DNA of 37,299 nt from Candidatus Omnitrophota bacterium (GCA_023484085.1 JAMDAS010000006.1:1-37299); one strand, 5' to 3'. Counted from the first letter of the stretch, positions 25,300 to 35,115 are shown. Made by a program: numbers and translations. Notes: generated by a model not told the origin, from the sequence alone.

Positions 25300-25861
25300 T
25301 TTTAACCGGATTGAAAATGCGGTAAGAGTGATTATAGAGGCCATTGGTGATGACCCGGACAGAAAAGGACTTAAGGAGACACCAAAAAGAGTGGCGAATA
25401 TGTATCAGGAAATTCTGTCAGGTATACAATCAAACCCTGAAGAAATATTAGGCAGGGTTTTTCAGGAAAACTATAATGAGCTTGTTCTTCTCAGTAATAT
25501 CCCTTTATATTCTTTATGTGAACATCACCTTCTCCCTTTTTATGGAAAAGCCCATATTGCATATCTTCCTGAAGGGGGACGCGTTATTGGCATCAGTAAA
25601 TTAGCAAGGCTTGTTGATGTTTATGCAAAAAGGCTCCAGGTTCAGGAAAGACTGACAAACCAGATTGTAGATACAATCATGAAAATTCTTCAACCCCAGG
25701 GGGCAATGGTTGTTATGGAGGCTGAACATATGTGTATGGTAATGAGGGGGATTAAAAAACAGGGGGCCAAGGTAACAACCTCTGCAATGAGGGGCATATT
25801 CCTCAGGGATATAAGAACAAGAACAGAGGCACTGGATTTGATAATCGGGAATAGCAGGTAG
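25283..25861 (+). CDS. folE: GTP cyclohydrolase I (FolE type I)
   Basis: A 192-aa enzyme converting GTP to dihydroneopterin triphosphate, the first step to folate (and queuosine-type deazapurines). Zinc and active-site motifs are '[19 protein letters not shown]' (Cys-His), '[26 protein letters not shown]' and '[14 protein letters not shown]' (second Cys), followed by 'TSAMRGIF'. Length is slightly shorter than E. coli FolE (222 aa) at the N-terminus. It overlaps the end of ftsH by 17 nt, so it is translated from the same mRNA. Confidence 0.96.
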   Translation: MNQQFDFNRIENAVRVIIEAIGDDPDRKGLKETPKRVANMYQEILSGIQSNPEEILGRVFQENYNELVLLSNIPLYSLCEHHLLPFYGKAHIAYLPEGGRVIGISKLARLVDVYAKRLQVQERLTNQIVDTIMKILQPQGAMVVMEAEHMCMVMRGIKKQGAKVTTSAMRGIFLRDIRTRTEALDLIIGNSR

Positions 25862-25874
25862 ATAATAAAAAAAT

Positions 25875-26867
25875 ATGCTGAATATTTTTTTAGGTTTATT
25901 CAGAAGATTCAATATAATAACGTCCAGCCACAGGTCTGATATAATCAGAATATTCTCTGTTTTAATAGTAATACTCTTAATATTTGCTTTTCTTTTCAGC
26001 CATTATGAAAAAATATCATTCTTTAAAGCCTTTTATTGGGCAGTTGCAACTGCTTCAACCGTAGGATATGGAGACGTGGTTCCGCATAATACCGCTGGCA
26101 GAATTATTGCCATACTGCTTATGTTTTTCGGTATTGGCATATTAAGTATTTTCCTTGCAACCTTTTCCTCTATTATGTTTGATGTTAAAATAAAAAGATT
26201 ACTCGGAACCATGGAAAATTATTTTATCAAAGAACATATCGTGATATTGGGTTATAGTGATATTATTGCAGCTTCCCTGGATAAAATTTTAAAGGAAAGC
26301 CATAACGTAATTTTATTGGCAGCCCTTGAAAAAAATCCATCAGAAGAAAAAAATTTTATATTTATCAGGGGAAACATCATTGATGACAAGGATATCCTGA
26401 AAACAAAACTCCAGCAGGCTGAATTATGTATCATTTCTGATAATGACGATTCAAAAACATTAATGTCAGCAATTGCAGCAAGAACGCTTTCCAGGGATTT
26501 ATATATTATCGCCTATGTGCACAAAAAAGAAACAGCCCGGGCGCTAAAAGAAATAGGTATAAATGAAGTATTTACAATGGGCAACTTTTCTAAAAATCTT
26601 CTTGTTAAATCAATTAAAATAAAAGGAGTTTCCGCCTTTTTCACCCAATTGATGGATGAAGAGTCAAGAAACAGCCTGGTGGAAAAAGATGTTTTTGATA
26701 ATCTGATAGGCAAAAAATTCTATGAGGCATTACTATTTTTAAAACAGACTGCAGGGGAAATAATTGTTGGCATAAAGAGAAATGACAAAACTATTATAAA
26801 TCCTGACGGTGAAAGTTTTATTATTGAAAAGAATGATAAGCTTTTGCTGATTGGAAAATCAACCTGA
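25875..26867 (+). CDS. Two-helix potassium channel with RCK (TrkA-like) domain
   Basis: A 330-aa protein. The first helix is 'IIRIFSVLIVILLIFAFLFSHYE', then the pore with selectivity filter 'TVGYGD' ('TASTVGYGDVVP', about 62), then 'IIAILLMFFGIGILSIFLATFSSIM'. A RCK/TrkA-N domain begins at 'HIVILGYSDIIAASLDKIL'; the Gly-rich nucleotide motif is degenerate (GYSDII for GxGxxG), so classic NAD binding is doubtful. 'DDSKTLMSAIAARTL' follows, and a TrkA-C-like region ends the protein ('GESFIIEKNDKLLLIGKS'). It resembles MthK/Kch-type K+ channels in the inner membrane. It converges with the MBL-fold gene, overlapping it by 9 nt. Confidence 0.9.
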   Translation: MLNIFLGLFRRFNIITSSHRSDIIRIFSVLIVILLIFAFLFSHYEKISFFKAFYWAVATASTVGYGDVVPHNTAGRIIAILLMFFGIGILSIFLATFSSIMFDVKIKRLLGTMENYFIKEHIVILGYSDIIAASLDKILKESHNVILLAALEKNPSEEKNFIFIRGNIIDDKDILKTKLQQAELCIISDNDDSKTLMSAIAARTLSRDLYIIAYVHKKETARALKEIGINEVFTMGNFSKNLLVKSIKIKGVSAFFTQLMDEESRNSLVEKDVFDNLIGKKFYEALLFLKQTAGEIIVGIKRNDKTIINPDGESFIIEKNDKLLLIGKST

Positions 26868-27491
26868 ATACCAGTTGTGTGTTTTTTCATATCCTATTGT
26901 AGTTTGGCCCCCGTGTCCTGGTAAAACAATCACATTATCATTTAGTAAAAAAATCCTGTTTTTTATGGATTCTATTATTTTTTTTGCATCTCCGCCCAAT
27001 AAATCCGTTCTGCCTATGGACTCTTTAAAAAGAGTATCCCCTGAAAACAGGTAGGCTTCATCCACTAAAAACGACATGCTTCCCGGGGAATGACCGGGGG
27101 TAAAAACAGCCTTAATCCTGATACTGCCTGCATTAATAATCTCATCTTCTTTAATATATCTGTCTATGGTAATTTTTTCATTGAATGATGGTAAACCGAG
27201 AAATTGTGACTGTTCCTTTAGCCTGGCAAGAAGTAATTTCTCCTCTTTATGGGCGTACAGCGGAATATTAAATCTATTTTTAAAATAATTATCCAGGATA
27301 ACGTGGTCTATGTGGCAGTGGGTATTAAGGATAAACAGGGGTTTAACGTTATTTTCCTTGATTATATCTTCAATGTAAATTTTTTCCCCGGCAGGGTCAA
27401 TAATAAACCCCTCTTTCATTTCACTTTTATCATCCCATACAATATAAGTATTTACTTCAAAAGGTCCTGCAATTATAGATTTGAATTCCAT
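26859..27491 (-). CDS. MBL-fold metallo-hydrolase (glyoxalase II-like)
   Basis: A 210-aa metallo-beta-lactamase-fold protein with the full zinc set: 'NTHCHIDHV' (HxHxDH, about 56), 'FTPGHSPGSMSFLV' (His), 'LFSGDTLF' (bridging Asp) and 'VLPGHGGQTTIGYEKTHN' (last His). The short length and the order 'SIGRTDLLGGD' match the YcbL/'hydroxyacylglutathione hydrolase-like' group without the glutathione-binding C-terminal domain, so the substrate is a thioester or unknown. It has its own promoter, divergent from gyrB. Confidence 0.9.
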   Translation of the reverse strand: MEFKSIIAGPFEVNTYIVWDDKSEMKEGFIIDPAGEKIYIEDIIKENNVKPLFILNTHCHIDHVILDNYFKNRFNIPLYAHKEEKLLLARLKEQSQFLGLPSFNEKITIDRYIKEDEIINAGSIRIKAVFTPGHSPGSMSFLVDEAYLFSGDTLFKESIGRTDLLGGDAKKIIESIKNRIFLLNDNVIVLPGHGGQTTIGYEKTHNWYSG

Positions 27492-27513
27492 TTATTCCTG
27501 TTCTCTCTTTCAG

Positions 27514-27543
27514 AGTATATCATATTGTTCATTTGACTATCAA
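27514..27543 (-). promoter_or_regulatory. Promoter of the MBL-fold gene
   Basis: Minus strand TTGATA, 18-nt spacer, TATACT (each five of six), ending about 22 nt before the ATG. Confidence 0.55.
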
Positions 27544-27568
27544 AAATTCATGGTCCTGATTAAATTTT

Positions 27569-27595
27569 TTGAAAATAAAAAATAAATGGTATAAT
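27569..27595 (+). promoter_or_regulatory. Extended -10 promoter for gyrB
   Basis: TGGTATAAT fits the extended -10 (TGnTATAAT). The nearest -35-like TTGAAA is only 15 nt upstream, so recognition probably depends on the extended -10. The start codon is about 50 nt downstream behind AAAGGAG. Confidence 0.55.
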
Positions 27596-27645
27596 ATCAG
27601 GATAAATTTGTAATTTTTAAAAAAGAAGCGGAAAAAAGGAGTTCT

Positions 27646-30012
27646 ATGGAAGAAAAGGATAAAATCCAGGCAAAATATGATGCAACAAACATACAGGTTT
27701 TAAGCGGGATTGAAGCAGTCAGAAAAAGACCCGCCATGTATATAGGCGATACTTCTATTTTTGGTCTGCATCATCTTGTCTATGAAGTCGTGGATAATAG
27801 TATTGATGAATGTCTTGTTGGTTTTTGTAATTCAATAGAGGTTGTTATACATTCTGATAACAGTGTTTCCGTGGATGATAATGGAAGAGGGATTCCCGTT
27901 GACATTCATAAAACAGAAAATAAACCTGCAGTTGAAGTTGTTCTTACCATGCTTCATGCAGGAGGAAAGTTTGACAAGAAGACGTACAGGGTTTCAGGAG
28001 GACTTCATGGTGTGGGTGTTTCGGTTGTTAATGCTTTATCAGAATGGCTGGAAGTGGAAATCAAAAAAGACGGACAGCTCTATCACCAGAAGTATGAAAA
28101 AGGTCTGCCTGTATCAAAACTGAAAATAATCGGAAAAACAAAAGAAATAGGTACAAAGGTAACCTTCAAGCCTGACCCTGAAATATTTGAAACTATTGAA
28201 TTTGATGATAATATTCTTGCAAACAGGCTAAGGGAACTCGCATTTTTAAACCCTGGTATAGTCATAAAATTTGATGATGAAAGAAAAGGAAGAACGGAAA
28301 AATTTCAGTTTGGCGGGGGTCTGGTATCCTTTGTGGAGGAATTAAACAAAAATAAAACATTACTGTTTACGTCTCCTATTTATTTTAAAAAGACAGATGG
28401 AGATACAGAAGTGGAGATTGCCCTGCAGTATAATGATGGATATAATGAAACGATTCTTTCTTTTGTAAATAACGTAAATACAAGAGAGGGTGGAACGCAC
28501 CTGACAGGATTTAGAAGCGGACTCACACGGAGCATCAATGAATACGGAAAAAAATATCAACTGCTTGAAGCCGATACAACCCTTGGTGGAGAAGATATAA
28601 GAGAAGGGTTGACAGCCGTAATAAGTCTGAAAATACCCGAGCCGCAGTTCGAAGGACAGACAAAAACAAAGCTGGGGAATTCCAGTATAAAACCTGTTGT
28701 TGAGAGCTCAACATTTGAAAAAATGTATATCTTTCTTGAGGAGCATCCTGAATGTGCAAGAGACATCTTAAACAAATCCCTTACTGCTTATAAAGCAAGA
28801 GAGGCAGCCAGGAAAGCGCGTGAACTTACAAGGAAAAAACTTTCTGAGACAGGCAGTCTGCCGGGAAAATTGGCGGATTGTTCAAGCAAGGACCCCAAAA
28901 TAAGAGAAATCTTTATTGTAGAGGGGGATTCTGCAGGCGGGAGCGCCAAACAGGGAAGAGACAGACTATTCCAGGCAATTCTTCCTTTAAAGGGTAAAAT
29001 AATCAACACTGAGAAAGCAAGACTTGATAAGGTTCTCGGTAACAATGAAATAAGAATGTTAATAAGCGCCATAGGCGCAGGTTATGGAGAGGAATTTGAT
29101 GTTTCCAAATTAAGATACAGTAAAGTTATTATCATGACGGATGCAGATGTGGATGGAGCTCATATCAGAACACTTCTGCTTACATTTTTTTATAGACAGA
29201 TGCCTGAACTGATAAAACAGGGATATTGTTATATAGCCCAGCCTCCTCTATACAAGGTTAAAAAGGGGAAAAAAGAAATGTATGTTGAAACTGATACCCA
29301 TATGGAAAACATACTTCTTGACCTGGGCAGTGAAAAGATGGAGTTTTATATAAAACATTCCAAAAAACAGCTGACCAATGCTGAAGTAAAGAAAATTGCC
29401 GGTATTTCAAAAAGGTTTATGCACCTGTCAGCAGTATTTGACAAGAAAAAACTTGCTCTAAAAGAATATATGAAAAAAATCAATCCCAAAACAGGCTTTC
29501 TTCCTGCGTATAAGATAGACGTTAATGGTAAGGAATACGAATTTTATTCTGATGATGAACTGTCCAGATTTATGGAAAAGAATCAATTGAATAACTCATC
29601 TCTTTTTTCAGGAACATATAAGATTACAGAAATTTTTGAGTCAAGAGAGTGTGAAAAGATTATATCTGAAATAAAAAAACTTGGACTGGATAATATTTTT
29701 TGGGAGGAAATATTTATTCTGAAAAAGGATACAGGTGATTATGAAATACCCTTTGAAAAACTTTTTGATGAGCTCAAGGAAAACGGTAAAAAAGGTCTTA
29801 ACATCCAGAGATATAAAGGATTAGGTGAAATGAATCCGCAGCAGTTATGGGAAACCACGATGGACGTAAAAAGCAGGATGCTGAAAAAAATCACAATAGA
29901 GGATGCCATAAAAGCAGAGGATTTATTTACAATTCTAATGGGGGAACAGGTTGAACCCCGGAAAAATTTTATTTACTCTAATGCCCTTGAAGCAAAAAAC
30001 ATAGATATTTAA
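27646..30012 (+). CDS. gyrB: DNA gyrase subunit B
   Basis: A 788-aa ATPase subunit of DNA gyrase. GHKL ATP site: '[12 protein letters not shown]', '[11 protein letters not shown]', '[15 protein letters not shown]' and 'TKVTF'. The transducer Lys is likely in '[10 protein letters not shown]'. Toprim domain: '[15 protein letters not shown]' and '[21 protein letters not shown]'. The tail has '[20 protein letters not shown]'. An insertion of about 170 residues between the DxDVD motif and the tail, as in E. coli GyrB, explains the length against the roughly 640-aa Gram-positive form. gyrA follows after 10 nt. Confidence 0.97.
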   Translation: MEEKDKIQAKYDATNIQVLSGIEAVRKRPAMYIGDTSIFGLHHLVYEVVDNSIDECLVGFCNSIEVVIHSDNSVSVDDNGRGIPVDIHKTENKPAVEVVLTMLHAGGKFDKKTYRVSGGLHGVGVSVVNALSEWLEVEIKKDGQLYHQKYEKGLPVSKLKIIGKTKEIGTKVTFKPDPEIFETIEFDDNILANRLRELAFLNPGIVIKFDDERKGRTEKFQFGGGLVSFVEELNKNKTLLFTSPIYFKKTDGDTEVEIALQYNDGYNETILSFVNNVNTREGGTHLTGFRSGLTRSINEYGKKYQLLEADTTLGGEDIREGLTAVISLKIPEPQFEGQTKTKLGNSSIKPVVESSTFEKMYIFLEEHPECARDILNKSLTAYKAREAARKARELTRKKLSETGSLPGKLADCSSKDPKIREIFIVEGDSAGGSAKQGRDRLFQAILPLKGKIINTEKARLDKVLGNNEIRMLISAIGAGYGEEFDVSKLRYSKVIIMTDADVDGAHIRTLLLTFFYRQMPELIKQGYCYIAQPPLYKVKKGKKEMYVETDTHMENILLDLGSEKMEFYIKHSKKQLTNAEVKKIAGISKRFMHLSAVFDKKKLALKEYMKKINPKTGFLPAYKIDVNGKEYEFYSDDELSRFMEKNQLNNSSLFSGTYKITEIFESRECEKIISEIKKLGLDNIFWEEIFILKKDTGDYEIPFEKLFDELKENGKKGLNIQRYKGLGEMNPQQLWETTMDVKSRMLKKITIEDAIKAEDLFTILMGEQVEPRKNFIYSNALEAKNIDI

Positions 30013-30022
30013 GGAGGAATTC

Positions 30023-32491
30023 TTGGAAGAAAATCTCTCATTTAAAGAAAGAATAATTCAGGTTGGAATTGAAGATGAAATGAAAAATTCATATCTGGAT
30101 TATGCGATGAGTGTTATTGTAGGCAGGGCACTTCCGGAAATAAAAGATGGGCTAAAGCCTGTCCACAGGAGGATACTTTATGGAATGCTTGAATTAGGGG
30201 TTGAATCCTGGAAACCATTCAAAAAAAGCGCCCGTATTGTTGGTGAGGTAATGGGAAAATACCATCCGCATGGAGATGCTGCCATATATGATTCTATTGC
30301 AAGAATGGCACAGAGTTTTAGTCTCAGGTACCCGCTTATTGATGGACAGGGTAATTTTGGTTCAATTGATGGGGACCCACCGGCAGCCATGAGGTATACA
30401 GAGGCGCGGCTTAGCCCTCTGGCTATGGAAATTCTTGCGGATATTGAAAAAGAAACCGTGGATTTTCTGCCTAATTTTGATGAATCTTTGATGGAACCTT
30501 CCATTCTTCCCAGTAAAGTCCCCAATCTTCTGATAAATGGTTCTTCAGGGATTGCCGTCGGAATGGCGACCAACATTCCACCGCATAACATAACAGAGGT
30601 TTCAAACGCGCTTATAAACGTTTTAAAAAAACCTGACATTTCACTTGAAGAGATTATACAGGTTTTACCCGCTCCTGATTTCCCCACAGGCGGGACAATT
30701 TGTGGAAAACAGGGAATATACGAGGCATATAAAACAGGAAAAGGTATAATCATATTAAGAGGCAGGATAAAAATTGAAGAGGAAAACAGTCATACCAGCC
30801 TGGTTATTACAGAGATACCTTATGAGGTGAACAAAAGCACACTTGTAGAAAACATTGCAGCCCTCGTAGATGAGAAAAAAATTGTAGGAATTTCTGCTGT
30901 CAGGGATGAATCTGACAAAGAGGGGATGAGAATAGTTCTTGAAGTAAAAAAATGGGAAAACACTGACATTATTATCAACCAGTTATATAGGCATACACAA
31001 CTCCAGACATCTTATGGAATTATTAATCTCGCGCTTGTAAACAAACAGCCCAAACTTTTACCATTAAAAGATACGCTTTTACTCTTTATTGAACACAGAA
31101 GAGAAATAATTACAAAAAGAACCCAGTATGACCTGAGAAAAGCTGAGGAAAGACATCATATTCTTTCAGGACTGAAAATTGCGGTTGATAACATGGATAA
31201 GGTTATCAAACTTATAAGAGGTTCCAGCGAAGTTGAAGAGGCGCGGACTCTTCTTCAAAAAGAATTCAGGCTTACTGAAAAACAGGCAAATGCAATTCTT
31301 GAAATGCCACTTGGCAGATTAACGAAGCTTGAAAGGGAAAAGATTGAAAAAGAGGTCAGAGAGATAGAGAAAAAGATTTCCGAATTAAAGAGTATACTTG
31401 CCAGTAAGAAAAAAATAGATACGCTGATTGAGGAAGAGCTTGAATATTTGAAAAAAAAGTTTGGCGATGAAAGAAGAACGGAAATAGCAGAAGAAATAAG
31501 AGAAATGAGTGAAATAGATTTTATCCGCCCGGAAGATATAGTCGTTACAATCTCATATCATGGATATATAAAAAGATTACCACTTGAAACATATAGAAGG
31601 CAAAGGCGGGGAGGAAAGGGTATCATTGGTGTCCAGACAAAAGAAGAGGATTTTGTCAAGCATAGCTTTACCTGTTCAACCACTGACCAGCTTTTGATTT
31701 TCACGGAAACCGGTAGAGTCCACTGGCTTAAAGCTTATCTTCTGCCGGAAGCCACCAGAATAGCAAGAGGCAAACCTCTTGTAAATCTTTTAAAGATACC
31801 ACCTGAGGAAAAAATCGCTTCTGTGATTACCATAAATGAATTTTTATCTGATAAATCCCTGTTAATGTTTACAAAAAAAGGTATTGTAAAAAAGACAAAG
31901 CTTATTTCCTATAGTCATCCAAGACAGGCTGGAATAATAGGTATTAACCTGAAACCCGGTGATAGACTTATTGATGTCAAGCTTACAGATGGTAATAATG
32001 ACGTAATGCTTTTCACAAAATATGGCATGTGTATAAGATTTTCTGAAAAACAGGCGAGAGAAATTGGAAGAACGGGTATGGGTGTTATTGGAATAAGATT
32101 TAAAAAAGCGAATGACGAGGTAATCAGCGGGGAGGTATTCCCATCAGAAAATCCCGTGGGTGACATTCTTTCAGTGTCTTCACATGGAATCGGGAAAAGA
32201 AGCTTCTTAAAATTTTATAGAACCCAAAAAAGAGCTGGAAAAGGCATTATTGACCTTAAAATAACCAAAAAAACAGGGACTCTTGTCAAGACAATGATTG
32301 TAGGCGATAATGAAGAGGAGTTTATTATCCAGACAAAAAATGGGCAAACAATAAGGATGCCCGTGGAAGACATAAGAAAAATCGGGCGCAACACCCAGGG
32401 AGTAAGACTTATCAAGCTGGATGAAGGGGATGAAATAGCAGACATAGCTCCCGCGCCAGTACGGGCAGAGACTGAAGAAGAAAAGCCCTGA
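30023..32491 (+). CDS. gyrA: DNA gyrase subunit A
   Basis: An 822-aa DNA-cleaving subunit. The start is TTG behind AAGGAGGAATTC. The winged-helix region has '[14 protein letters not shown]', '[52 protein letters not shown]', with the catalytic Tyr in [10 protein letters not shown]. The coiled-coil and C-gate follow. The GyrA-box '[11 protein letters not shown]' (about 528) marks gyrase rather than topoisomerase IV, and the beta-pinwheel ends in an acidic tail. The position equal to E. coli Ser83 is Ala, Asp87 is kept. Confidence 0.97.
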   Translation: MEENLSFKERIIQVGIEDEMKNSYLDYAMSVIVGRALPEIKDGLKPVHRRILYGMLELGVESWKPFKKSARIVGEVMGKYHPHGDAAIYDSIARMAQSFSLRYPLIDGQGNFGSIDGDPPAAMRYTEARLSPLAMEILADIEKETVDFLPNFDESLMEPSILPSKVPNLLINGSSGIAVGMATNIPPHNITEVSNALINVLKKPDISLEEIIQVLPAPDFPTGGTICGKQGIYEAYKTGKGIIILRGRIKIEEENSHTSLVITEIPYEVNKSTLVENIAALVDEKKIVGISAVRDESDKEGMRIVLEVKKWENTDIIINQLYRHTQLQTSYGIINLALVNKQPKLLPLKDTLLLFIEHRREIITKRTQYDLRKAEERHHILSGLKIAVDNMDKVIKLIRGSSEVEEARTLLQKEFRLTEKQANAILEMPLGRLTKLEREKIEKEVREIEKKISELKSILASKKKIDTLIEEELEYLKKKFGDERRTEIAEEIREMSEIDFIRPEDIVVTISYHGYIKRLPLETYRRQRRGGKGIIGVQTKEEDFVKHSFTCSTTDQLLIFTETGRVHWLKAYLLPEATRIARGKPLVNLLKIPPEEKIASVITINEFLSDKSLLMFTKKGIVKKTKLISYSHPRQAGIIGINLKPGDRLIDVKLTDGNNDVMLFTKYGMCIRFSEKQAREIGRTGMGVIGIRFKKANDEVISGEVFPSENPVGDILSVSSHGIGKRSFLKFYRTQKRAGKGIIDLKITKKTGTLVKTMIVGDNEEEFIIQTKNGQTIRMPVEDIRKIGRNTQGVRLIKLDEGDEIADIAPAPVRAETEEEKP

Positions 32492-32527
32492 TTTTTAAAA
32501 TCCACTTTAATAAAAAGGAAGTAAATA

Positions 32528-32626
32528 CTCAAGTAGAACGGTGTTTGAAATAAGTTTGGATTGTCTTTGATCCGCCTAAAAGATTGGCGGAGAGAAGAGC
32601 AATCCGGAACTTATTTCCTACTTTAG
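32528..32626 (+). ncRNA. Candidate structured RNA (long nested hairpin) in the dksA-like leader
   Basis: Between gyrA and the DksA/TraR-like gene lie nested complementary arms: GAAATAAGTT (32547) with AACTTATTTC (32608), GGATTG (32558) with CAATCC (32600), TCTTT (32564) with GAAGA (32594), and TCCGCC (32571) with GGCGGA (32586). The loop is TAAAAGATT and opposed GA/GA mismatches lie below the top stem. AAGTAG (32531) and CTACTT (32618) can extend the base across a 10-nt bulge. No T-tract follows, so it is not a simple terminator. It could be a leader regulator, a processed small RNA or a MITE-like insertion. Confidence 0.5.
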
Positions 32627-32653
32627 CTCAATTAGAAATAGGGGGGAAAACAA

Positions 32654-33025
32654 GTGCCGACAAAAGAATATAAAGATTTATTACTTAAACAAAAATTAAG
32701 AATTTTGAAAAGTCTGGGACAACTTGAAGAGACCACTGAAAATAATTTAAGGGGTAATGCATCTGATACTGTTGGTGTTCCCACTCATATTGCCGAACTT
32801 GGGAGTGATGCTGTGGAAAAAGACCTGGAAATTAATCTTACCTCTTCAGAAAGTAATATACTCCAGCTTATAGAGGAAGCTCTTAAAAAAATAGACCTGA
32901 AAAAATATGGTATATGTGAAAACTGTAATAAGTCTATCCCTGTTAAACGGCTGAAAGCCATACCCTACACAAAATATTGTATAGAATGTCAGAATAAGAT
33001 GGAAAAAAAGGAGAATTTTGTTTGA
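32654..33025 (+). CDS. TraR/DksA-family zinc-finger protein
   Basis: A 123-aa protein starting with GTG behind GGGGGG. An N-terminal coiled-coil-like region contains the acidic 'ASDTVGVPTHIAELGSDAVEKDLEINL' stretch. The C-terminal four-Cys finger 'CENCNKSIPVKRLKAIPYTKYCIEC' has the C-x2-C-x17-C-x2-C spacing of DksA. DksA-type proteins enter the RNA polymerase secondary channel and modulate initiation with ppGpp; short relatives like this one are also general stress or unknown factors. It overlaps lspA at TTTGA, placing a transcription factor at the head of a lipoprotein-maturation operon. Confidence 0.87.
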   Translation: MPTKEYKDLLLKQKLRILKSLGQLEETTENNLRGNASDTVGVPTHIAELGSDAVEKDLEINLTSSESNILQLIEEALKKIDLKKYGICENCNKSIPVKRLKAIPYTKYCIECQNKMEKKENFV

Positions 33026-33492
33026 AGAAAGATTCTAAAATAATTTTTTACCTGACCCTTGTGATTATTTTTTTTTCTGACAGATTTTTAAAATTCTTCA
33101 TAAACAACAGGGTTCCTGAAAATTATTCAGTAAAAATTTTCTCTTATTTATATATAACCAATATAAGAAATAAAGGAATACTTTTTGGATGGCTGAATAA
33201 AGGAAGATATGAGATTATTTTAATCCTGTTTTCCATTATTGCTGTCCTGTTCATAATTTTATTTGTACATAAAATGTCACGTATTTTATCAGGATTCTCC
33301 TTTTTAAGCCTGGGATTAATCGCAGGTGGTATTCTGGGAAATCTTTTTGACAGAATCCGGTATCATGCTGTTATTGACTATATAAATCTTCGTATATGGC
33401 CTGTGTTTAATTTGGCAGACTCCTGTATTGTAATCGGGGTATGTATATATATTTTACAAACATGGAGAAAAAATGGCCCCTGTATTCTTTAA
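33022..33492 (+). CDS. lspA: Lipoprotein signal peptidase II
   Basis: A 156-aa aspartic membrane peptidase that removes signal peptides from diacylated prolipoproteins. Four helices are visible. The catalytic Asp pair lies in 'GNLFDRIRYHAVIDYI' and 'WPVFNLADSCIVIG'; 'ITNIRNKGILFGWL' is the third family block (usually N-x-G-x-A-F-G). The start is TTG overlapping the dksA-like stop, with AAAAGGAG upstream. The next gene, lgt, performs the preceding step of the same pathway and overlaps by 20 nt. Confidence 0.94.
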   Translation: MKKDSKIIFYLTLVIIFFSDRFLKFFINNRVPENYSVKIFSYLYITNIRNKGILFGWLNKGRYEIILILFSIIAVLFIILFVHKMSRILSGFSFLSLGLIAGGILGNLFDRIRYHAVIDYINLRIWPVFNLADSCIVIGVCIYILQTWRKNGPCIL

Positions 33493-34234
33493 AATAGGGA
33501 ATTTTGTTGTTTACTGGTATGGCGTAATGATTGCCATTGCTATTATTGTCAGCAGTTTTTTATTTGAAAAATTTGCAAAAGAAAAATCATATCCTGATAA
33601 TACTCTTGAAAGAATTATTTTTATCACTGTTTTTTACGGTCTAATCGGGGCAAGACTGCTAAGTGTTCTTATAAATTATCATTATTACTCAGCCCATCCA
33701 TTTGAAGTGTTAAACATAAGGGATGGAGCACTTTCCATGGAGGGTGCTGTTATTTTGGCTCTTATATCCCTGATTATTTTTTTAAAGGCACACAAACTTA
33801 ATGTGCTTCCCACCCTGGATATGGTATCCCTGAGTGCGCCGGTTGGCCAGGCAATAGGAATGCTCGGCTGTTTTCTCGGGGGATGTTTCTACGGGATAAA
33901 AACCACAGGTATCTGGGGTGTAAAGATTCCTTTTCTTGCATATAAAGTATATCCTGTATCCTTGTTTGAATTAGCAGGAAATCTGATAATATTTTTGATT
34001 CTTTTTTTATTCTACATGGAAAAACATAAGGACGGGGAAATAGTAGGCTGGTATCTTATCCTGTATGGGATCTTAAGATATGGATTAGACGGCTTACGGG
34101 GAGACCTTATTCCCACCTCTTTTTTTAATTTATACCCGGCACAGATTTTCGGCGGTATCTTATTTTTAATCGGGGCATTCTGGATTTTTAGTATTATGAG
34201 GTCAAAAAACGAAAATTATGATTCTGTTAAATAG
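33473..34234 (+). CDS. lgt: Prolipoprotein diacylglyceryl transferase
   Basis: A 253-aa multi-helix inner-membrane enzyme that attaches diacylglycerol to the lipobox Cys of prolipoproteins. Motifs are 'YWYGVMIAIAI', 'GLIGARLLSVL', 'GALSMEGAVI' (usually GGL(S/A)xxG), 'GQAIGMLGCFLGGCFYG' (usually GRxGNFxNGExYG; altered here) and 'YPVSLFELAG' and 'GILRYGLDGLRGD'. The signature GRIGNFxNxE is replaced by GQAIGMLGCFLGGC, a divergence shared by many deep-branching Lgt. It would act on NlpD and other lipoproteins before LspA. Confidence 0.9.
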   Translation: MAPVFFKIGNFVVYWYGVMIAIAIIVSSFLFEKFAKEKSYPDNTLERIIFITVFYGLIGARLLSVLINYHYYSAHPFEVLNIRDGALSMEGAVILALISLIIFLKAHKLNVLPTLDMVSLSAPVGQAIGMLGCFLGGCFYGIKTTGIWGVKIPFLAYKVYPVSLFELAGNLIIFLILFLFYMEKHKDGEIVGWYLILYGILRYGLDGLRGDLIPTSFFNLYPAQIFGGILFLIGAFWIFSIMRSKNENYDSVK

Positions 34235-34826
34235 AATAAACGATTCATTATTTTTAAGCATAAACAGGTTTGCAGGAGTAAACCCGGTTCTTGATGCAGT
34301 CATCAAACTATTTGCAATATATTTACCTTTGATTTTTATTGCAGTACTTTTATATTACTGGTTTTTCAAAAAAACTGATGACGTCTCCAGGGAAACCCTT
34401 TTATTGGTTATATGGAATGCCGTTCTCGGGTTGTTTATAAATTTTCTGATTGGCCTTTTTTATTTTCATCCCAGACCATTTATGCTTCATCTCGGTAAGC
34501 TTCTTATACCACATAAGCCGGATTCATCATTTCCATCCGACCATGCGACATTTATGTTTTCAATATCTCTTGCTGTTTTTTTCTTTAATAAATACAGGAC
34601 AGCAGGGATAGGACTTTTTTGTCTGGCAGCAATTGGCGGACTTTCAAGGGTATTTACAGGAGTACATTTCCCGTTTGACATTGCAGGCTCTTTAATAGTA
34701 AGCATTATTTCTACAATAATAATTTTTATGTTGAATAATATACTTTTACAGGTAAACCAAAAACTTGTAAAATTTTATAACCGCATTTTCCCTTATGAGG
34801 TAAATGTCCCCAAAATATCCCAATAA
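34218..34826 (+). CDS. PAP2-family phosphatase, probable undecaprenyl-diphosphatase (BcrC-like)
   Basis: A 202-aa polytopic membrane phosphatase. The three PAP2 motifs are present: 'FYFHPRPF' (K/R-x6-RP), 'SFPSDHATFMFS' (PSxH) and 'SRVFTGVHFPFDIAG' (SR-x5-H-x3-D). BcrC-type members recycle undecaprenyl pyrophosphate to the monophosphate carrier for peptidoglycan and LPS sugars; PgpB-type lipid phosphatase is the alternative. It overlaps lgt by 17 nt and closes the envelope operon. Confidence 0.85.
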   Translation: MILLNRINDSLFLSINRFAGVNPVLDAVIKLFAIYLPLIFIAVLLYYWFFKKTDDVSRETLLLVIWNAVLGLFINFLIGLFYFHPRPFMLHLGKLLIPHKPDSSFPSDHATFMFSISLAVFFFNKYRTAGIGLFCLAAIGGLSRVFTGVHFPFDIAGSLIVSIISTIIIFMLNNILLQVNQKLVKFYNRIFPYEVNVPKISQ

Positions 34827-34857
34827 TATTACCTGATTACCCTATCCCTGTTTTTTC

Positions 34858-34876
34858 AAGAGCGTCGCTGCTTTTT
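34858..34876 (+). terminator. Possible terminator of the lspA-lgt-PAP2 operon
   Basis: AAGAGC and GCTgCTT form a short imperfect hairpin around a GTC loop followed by a T run, about 30 nt after the PAP2 stop. The stem is weak, so the call is tentative. Confidence 0.3.
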
Positions 34877-35052
34877 GAGATGACAGAAATCGTAATTGGA
34901 TCTTCGGTGTGTTCCATAATGTTGGGTCCGACTCATCCTTGTATGTCCAGATACTAAATGGAGAAACAAGAGGTGCAAGCCTTCCATTAAGTTGTCTGCT
35001 CACATCCAGTCCGGTTTCCGGAAATGCTGTCAGAAACAAGGTAAACCAAAAG
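34877..35052. other. Stretch without a recognised gene
   Basis: A minus-strand 65-codon frame (34842-35039, containing 'DESDPTLWNTPKIQLRF') covers this stretch, but I recognise no family, there is no SD and no promoter. It overlaps the possible PAP2 terminator. Together with the IS debris to its right it may be decayed insertion-element DNA. Confidence 0.3.
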
Positions 35053-35087
35053 AAAACCTAAAACAGATGGAATTGTTTTAGGTTTTT
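35053..35087 (+). terminator. Strong hairpin with T-tract
   Basis: AAAACCTAAAACA pairs perfectly over 13 bp with TGTTTTAGGTTTT around an 8-nt loop and ends in a T run. It could terminate transcription from either side and sits immediately left of a REP-like palindrome. Confidence 0.65.
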
Positions 35088-35091
35088 GATA

Positions 35092-35111
35092 CCCTGTGGC
35101 TTGCCACAGGG
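35092..35111. repeat. REP-like palindrome
   Basis: CCCTGTGGC TT GCCACAGGG is a perfect 9-bp palindrome with a CTTG apex, set in 'GATA...AGGTTCATT'. That context resembles repetitive extragenic palindromes linked to IS200-like (RAYT) transposases as I know them. It directly precedes the transposase remnant. Confidence 0.55.
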
Positions 35112-35115
35112 AGGT

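Noticed and set aside
30178-30753. 191-aa minus-strand ORF
   Set aside because: Antisense to the highly conserved 5' part of gyrA.
32618-32650. 'TTTAGCTCAATTAG' looks like a tRNA D-arm
   Set aside because: No anticodon arm, T-arm or matching acceptor stem follows; the dksA-like RBS and start come directly after.
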